Assembly: GCA_019421105.1 (NCBI GenBank)
Contig: JAHZFY010000042.1
Location: forward strand, 1 to 9,625
Direction of reading: 5' to 3'
Length of the DNA stretch: 9,625 nucleotides
Source: a bacterium
GTDB taxonomy: Bacteria > Bacillota_I > Bacilli_A > RFN20 > CAG-826
Shown here: piece by piece, positions 6,146 to 9,625 of the stretch
Numbering within the stretch: position 1 is the stretch's first letter
Layout: each line of letters opens with the position of its first letter
Made by a program: the position numbers and the translations under genes
Notes under the pieces: model-generated
What the model was told of the DNA's origin: nothing
Databases searched by the model: none
Seen by the model: the letters and a program-made list of their open reading frames with translations, nothing else

Positions 6146-7972
6146 TTATTCTTGATTTTGTTTTTCTCTTGCTTCAAATTTTTTCCTTGTAGCAGTATCT
6201 AAAATCTTTTTTCTCATTCGATGAGCGTGTGGAGTAATTTCGACAAGCTCATCGGAATTAATATAATCTAAGCAAGCTTCCAATGTCATTTTTCTTGGAG
6301 TTTTTAAAACGACTGTGACATCTTTATTTGCGCTTCTCATATTTGTGAGATTCTTTTTAGCGACAACATTGACCGCTAAGTCGTTATCATATCTATTTTC
6401 GCCGACGATCATACCACAATATACTTTTGTGCCAGGTTCGATAAACATTGTTCCTCTTTCTTCGACGTGTTCAATTGCATATGGGGTAGCATCACCTGGT
6501 TCAGTAGCAACCAACACTCCAATTTTTCTTTCGCCAATTTTAGCGGTGCTCATTTCTTTATACTCTTTAAAAGTATGAGAAATCATTCCATAACCTTTTG
6601 TTAAAGTCATATATGAAGAAACAAAGCCTAATAAGCCTCTTGATGGGATGACGTATTCTAAACGCGTTTGATAATCTGTAGAATCCATATTGATTAATTG
6701 AGCACTTCTTTCACCAAGAGTGGTCATAATATCACCGACAAATTCATTTGGCACTTCCACTAACAAATCTTCATATGGTTCATATTTTTTACCATCGATT
6801 TCTTTTACGATAATTTCAGGCTTGCTAACTTGTAATTCAAAGCCTTCTCTTATCATATTTTCAATCAAGATAGAAAGGTGTAATTCTCCTCTTCCTGAAA
6901 CGACCCATGACTCTGAATTTGGCACTCTTTTAACTCTTAAAGAAACGTCTTTTTGTAGTTCCTTAAAAAGTCTTTCTTCTATTTTTCTTGCGGTTAAATT
7001 TTTACCATCTTGGCCAGCAAAAGGAGAAGTGTTAACGCCAAATGTCATTTGCAATGTAGGTTCATCAATCCTTAATAATGGCAAAGGATCAATGTGACCA
7101 ACTTGACATATGGTTTCACCAACGTTTATATCTTCTAAACCAGCAATAGAAACAATGTCTCCTGCATAGCCAGTTTCTATTTCAACCTTTTTTAAGCCTC
7201 GACTTCCTAATAGTTTTAAAACCTTAAATTGTTTGATTGTTCCATCTAGTCTTGAAACGGCAACTGTTTCTCCAACGCTCACCTTGCCATTTTTGATTTT
7301 TCCAATACCGACACGACCGACGTAATCATTATAATCTAACAATGAAATTTGAAATCTTAATGGTTTAGTTTCATCGCTTTCTGGAGAAGGTATTTCGCTT
7401 AAAATCGTATCGAATACAGCATCCATATTATGTTGAAGATGATCAACATCAGGAGAAAGGCCTGATAAGCCATTTAAAGCTGATGTATAACACACTTTAA
7501 AATCTAAAAATTCATCAGGTGCTCCTAATTCAATAAATAAGTTCAATATCTCATCTAAAGTTTTTTCAATATTGATATTTTTTCTATCGATTTTATTGAC
7601 GACAACGATTGGTTTAATGCGAGCATCTAATGCTTTTTTTAAAACAAATCTTGTTTGTGGCATAGCGCCTTCAAAAGCATCGACGAGTAACAAGCAACCA
7701 TCAACCATGTTCATGATTCTTTCAACTTCGCCGCCAAAATCAGCATGCCCTGGAGTATCGACAATATTAATTTTGGTGTTTTTATAAACTAAAGAAGTGG
7801 TCTTAGCTAAAATAGTAATGCCTCTTTCTTTTTCAATATCATTAGAATCCATGACACGGTCAGAAACTTCTTCGTTCATACGGAATGTTCCTGAACTTTT
7901 TAATAATTGATCCACAAGAGTGGTTTTCCCATGATCGACATGGGCAATAATTGCAACGTTTTTAATATCCAT
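6146..7972 (-). CDS. typA: Translational GTPase TypA/BipA
   Basis: A 608-residue GTPase of the EF-G/LepA/BipA class, normal length for the family. It binds the 70S ribosome at the A-site region and supports ribosome assembly and growth under stress such as cold. G motifs are AHVDHGKTT (10-18), Thr53 in ERGITILAKTT, DTPGH (72-76), NKID (126-129) and SAL (164-166). After the GTPase domain (to about 197) come the beta-barrel domain II, EF-G-like domains III and V, and the BipA-specific C-terminal domain (about 480 to the end). I place the start at ATG 7972-7970 because family members begin a few residues before IIAHVDHGKTT; the in-frame TTG at 7984 would add only four residues. No Shine-Dalgarno is present. 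The promoter at 7989-8017 predicts a leader of about ten bases. It is transcribed divergently from the yfhO-like gene. Confidence 0.97.
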   Translation of the reverse strand: MDIKNVAIIAHVDHGKTTLVDQLLKSSGTFRMNEEVSDRVMDSNDIEKERGITILAKTTSLVYKNTKINIVDTPGHADFGGEVERIMNMVDGCLLLVDAFEGAMPQTRFVLKKALDARIKPIVVVNKIDRKNINIEKTLDEILNLFIELGAPDEFLDFKVCYTSALNGLSGLSPDVDHLQHNMDAVFDTILSEIPSPESDETKPLRFQISLLDYNDYVGRVGIGKIKNGKVSVGETVAVSRLDGTIKQFKVLKLLGSRGLKKVEIETGYAGDIVSIAGLEDINVGETICQVGHIDPLPLLRIDEPTLQMTFGVNTSPFAGQDGKNLTARKIEERLFKELQKDVSLRVKRVPNSESWVVSGRGELHLSILIENMIREGFELQVSKPEIIVKEIDGKKYEPYEDLLVEVPNEFVGDIMTTLGERSAQLINMDSTDYQTRLEYVIPSRGLLGFVSSYMTLTKGYGMISHTFKEYKEMSTAKIGERKIGVLVATEPGDATPYAIEHVEERGTMFIEPGTKVYCGMIVGENRYDNDLAVNVVAKKNLTNMRSANKDVTVVLKTPRKMTLEACLDYINSDELVEITPHAHRMRKKILDTATRKKFEAREKQNQE

Positions 7973-7988
7973 AATTTTTACCAATTAA

Positions 7989-8017
7989 ATGATAGTGATT
8001 TCTTTACCAGTTTTCAA
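7989..8017 (-). promoter_or_regulatory. Sigma-70-type promoter of typA
   Basis: On the minus strand TTGAAA (8017-8012) and TATCAT (7994-7989) are separated by exactly 17 bases, and each differs from consensus at one position. The expected start lies seven bases past the -10 box, near 7982, leaving about ten bases before the ATG. It is the best two-box promoter I found in the window. Confidence 0.7.
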
Positions 8018-8023
8018 TATTTT

Positions 8024-8040
8024 ATATTATTTTATAATAT
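8024..8040. promoter_or_regulatory. Palindrome between divergent promoters, possible operator
   Basis: ATATTAT, loop TTT, ATAATAT is a perfect 7-bp inverted repeat. It lies upstream of the typA -35 box and across the position of the missing -35 box of the yfhO-like gene. An operator reading is possible. It contains only A and T, so it could equally be a chance palindrome or a flexible AT-rich upstream element. Confidence 0.2.
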
Positions 8041-8046
8041 TTCATA

Positions 8047-8052
8047 TATAAT
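8047..8052 (+). promoter_or_regulatory. Consensus -10 box for the yfhO-like gene
   Basis: TATAAT ends seven bases before the ATG at 8060, so the predicted start site (8059) is one base from the start codon. No -35 match is visible at 16-18 bases, and no Shine-Dalgarno lies between the box and the ATG. Confidence 0.5.
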
Positions 8053-8059
8053 AGAGTGC

Positions 8060-9625
8060 ATGATAGATTTAAATCAACCACAAGAAACAGTATTTCAAAA
8101 GACGAAAACTCTAATTTTAAAAAAATGTAAATTTTTACAAAATAAAAACTCATTATTTTATTATGTTTTGATTTTAATTGGAGTTGCTTTGGGCTTTTAT
8201 TTGGTAATGTTATTTAACAATTTATTTACAACACCATACTCTGGCGACTTCGTCATGCAATATATTCCATTCGCATACAATTATTATGATGACTGGTGGA
8301 ACTTTTTTAAAACAGGAGCCTTTCCTCATTGGGATCCTAATATCTTTTTAGGCGCAGATGGTGTCACCTCCAACGGATATTATATTTTGTTTTCACCATT
8401 TTTTATTCCGATGTTATTTTTCCCAAGATCTTGGATACCTCAAATGATGGCTTTGATATCTATTTTTAGATTGGTTCTTTCGGGATTATTTTTTAGATTA
8501 TATTTAAAAAAACTGGGAGTTGATGAAAAATTTGCGCGAATTGGCGGTATTATTTACGCTTTTTGTGGCTATGTTGCTTATCATCAATGGTTTAATAATT
8601 TTTTAGATATATCTACTTTACTTCCTTTAGTTTTATATGGAATCGAAGTTGTTTTAAAAGATAAAAAGCCTTGGGTATTAGCTATTTCTTTAGGATTAGT
8701 TGGTGTTGATAACTTCTTCTTTTTCCCAGCAATTGTCATCATGACTTTCGTATATTCTATTTTTAGATATTTTCAATTGATTAAAACTAACGATGTCAAA
8801 AACAATTTTATCATTCTTGGAATAGGTGCGGTTGGTTATATATTAGCGATTATGATTGGAAGTACAACTTTACTTCCTGGGCTTATTACTGGCATGAGCG
8901 ATCCTAAAATTGAAGGTGCTTCATATTTAACTCAACTTCTTGATTCTTTAAAAATAAAAGACTTCAATACTTTTTTCGATTTGCTATTTAATTGGGAAAG
9001 TGTTCCTGGCGGTGGATGGAAATATCAAACATATCCAATCATCGAATTTTTTATCCCACCTACTACATGTAGACATATTTCTTTAGTTTTAAGAGGAAGT
9101 GGAAACGCATTTGATAACAACGCTGGTAGTCTTTGGGTTGGAATGCCTGTTGCTTTCTTTTTACTTCCTGCTTTAGTTCAATCTATTAGGGAAAGAAAAT
9201 TTTCTGTTTTAATCGGCGTTGGCATTTGGTTATTAGTTTTATTTACTCCATTTTCATATTTTTTGTTATTTGGCGGCGCTAAAGCGTATGCAAGATGGCA
9301 AATTATGTTTGCGCCTTGTGTCATTGCTTATGTCATATTATTTTTATCAAAAAATAAAGATATCAAATTATACCAATTAAACATTGGTTTAGGGTTTACT
9401 CTTTTTGGTATTTTATTATCTGGAATATTAGCTCATGCTTATGTTAATTTTACGACAAATTTGCATTATTATTTGCCATTTCCGTTAACTTTATTTTTAA
9501 TGGCATTATATGTTTTTGTCTTATATTTAATTTTCATATATGTTTATAGAAAAGATGTAGTGAAAAAAACACTTATATATCTTGTGAGCATTGAAGCCAT
9601 GGTAGTGGGAACTTTTGTTACTTTT
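8060..9625 (+). CDS. yfhO: YfhO-family membrane protein, 3'-truncated
   Basis: The frame runs 522 codons from ATG 8060 to the window end without a stop. Full-length YfhO proteins are roughly 800-900 residues, so about 60% is visible. A cytoplasmic lead of some 30 residues precedes the first span (about 33-52). The family's large first outer loop follows, with SGDFVMQYIPF (Asp63 and Gln67, the likely GT-C catalytic region), HWDPNIFLGADG (90-101) and YYILFSPFF. About ten more spans follow, with YAFCGYVAYHQWF, a loop with SVPGGGWKYQ, and RGSGNAFDNNAGSLWVG. The family has a GT-C glycosyltransferase architecture that uses lipid-linked sugars. Bacillus subtilis YfhO has been linked to glycosylation of lipoteichoic acid, but the acceptor here is unknown. 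It is divergent from typA with a -10 box abutting the start. Assignment to the family is firm; the function is inferred. Confidence 0.9.
   Translation, partial: MIDLNQPQETVFQKTKTLILKKCKFLQNKNSLFYYVLILIGVALGFYLVMLFNNLFTTPYSGDFVMQYIPFAYNYYDDWWNFFKTGAFPHWDPNIFLGADGVTSNGYYILFSPFFIPMLFFPRSWIPQMMALISIFRLVLSGLFFRLYLKKLGVDEKFARIGGIIYAFCGYVAYHQWFNNFLDISTLLPLVLYGIEVVLKDKKPWVLAISLGLVGVDNFFFFPAIVIMTFVYSIFRYFQLIKTNDVKNNFIILGIGAVGYILAIMIGSTTLLPGLITGMSDPKIEGASYLTQLLDSLKIKDFNTFFDLLFNWESVPGGGWKYQTYPIIEFFIPPTTCRHISLVLRGSGNAFDNNAGSLWVGMPVAFFLLPALVQSIRERKFSVLIGVGIWLLVLFTPFSYFLLFGGAKAYARWQIMFAPCVIAYVILFLSKNKDIKLYQLNIGLGFTLFGILLSGILAHAYVNFTTNLHYYLPFPLTLFLMALYVFVLYLIFIYVYRKDVVKKTLIYLVSIEAMVVGTFVTF

Noticed and set aside
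6315..7097. Plus-strand open frames opposite typA (also 7572-7787)
   Set aside because: They are mirror frames of a highly conserved GTPase gene and have no start signals or family similarity.
7973..7984. TTG start adding four residues to typA
   Set aside because: Family members begin close to ATG 7972, and the TTG would lie at the predicted transcript 5' end.

Overview
The window is about 9.6 kb of very AT-rich, tightly packed bacterial chromosome. Its proteins are rich in Lys, Asn and Ile, every readable stop codon is TAA, and the genes include a TypA/BipA GTPase and a YfhO-type membrane protein. This suggests a low-GC member of the Bacilli, probably one of the uncultured host-associated lineages near the Mollicutes (RF39-, Acholeplasma- or Erysipelotrichales-like). 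Placement is by overall character only. TGG encodes Trp throughout and no reading frame I followed needs TGA, so the standard bacterial code fits. I see no insertion sequence, prophage, CRISPR array, tRNA or rRNA.

Layout. Positions 1-555 hold the C-terminal part of a RimK-like ATP-grasp ligase. Positions 576-3527 hold three genes that overlap end to start: a calcineurin-like phosphoesterase with a putative lipoprotein signal, an unrecognised membrane protein with about eight spans, and an RluA-family pseudouridine synthase. Positions 3572-5879 form a second operon: a 524-residue membrane protein made of two fused DUF1538 repeats, then two different P-II-like proteins with strong, stop-overlapping Shine-Dalgarno sites. 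This cassette is the most interesting part of the window and looks like a membrane transporter with its own pair of small nucleotide-sensor subunits. On the minus strand lie a 41-codon gene with a good ribosome binding site (5911-6036) and typA/bipA (6146-7972). A divergent 87-bp promoter region separates bipA from a yfhO-like gene that runs off the right edge.

Translation signals fall into two classes. The small genes (both P-II genes and the 41-codon gene) have clear Shine-Dalgarno sequences. The genes at transcription-unit starts (576, 3572, 8060, and bipA on the minus strand) have none. Instead they carry a TATAAT-like hexamer so close to the start codon that transcripts would have almost no leader. 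The longest gap without a long gene, 5880-6145, contains the 41-codon gene and two weak AT-rich inverted repeats.
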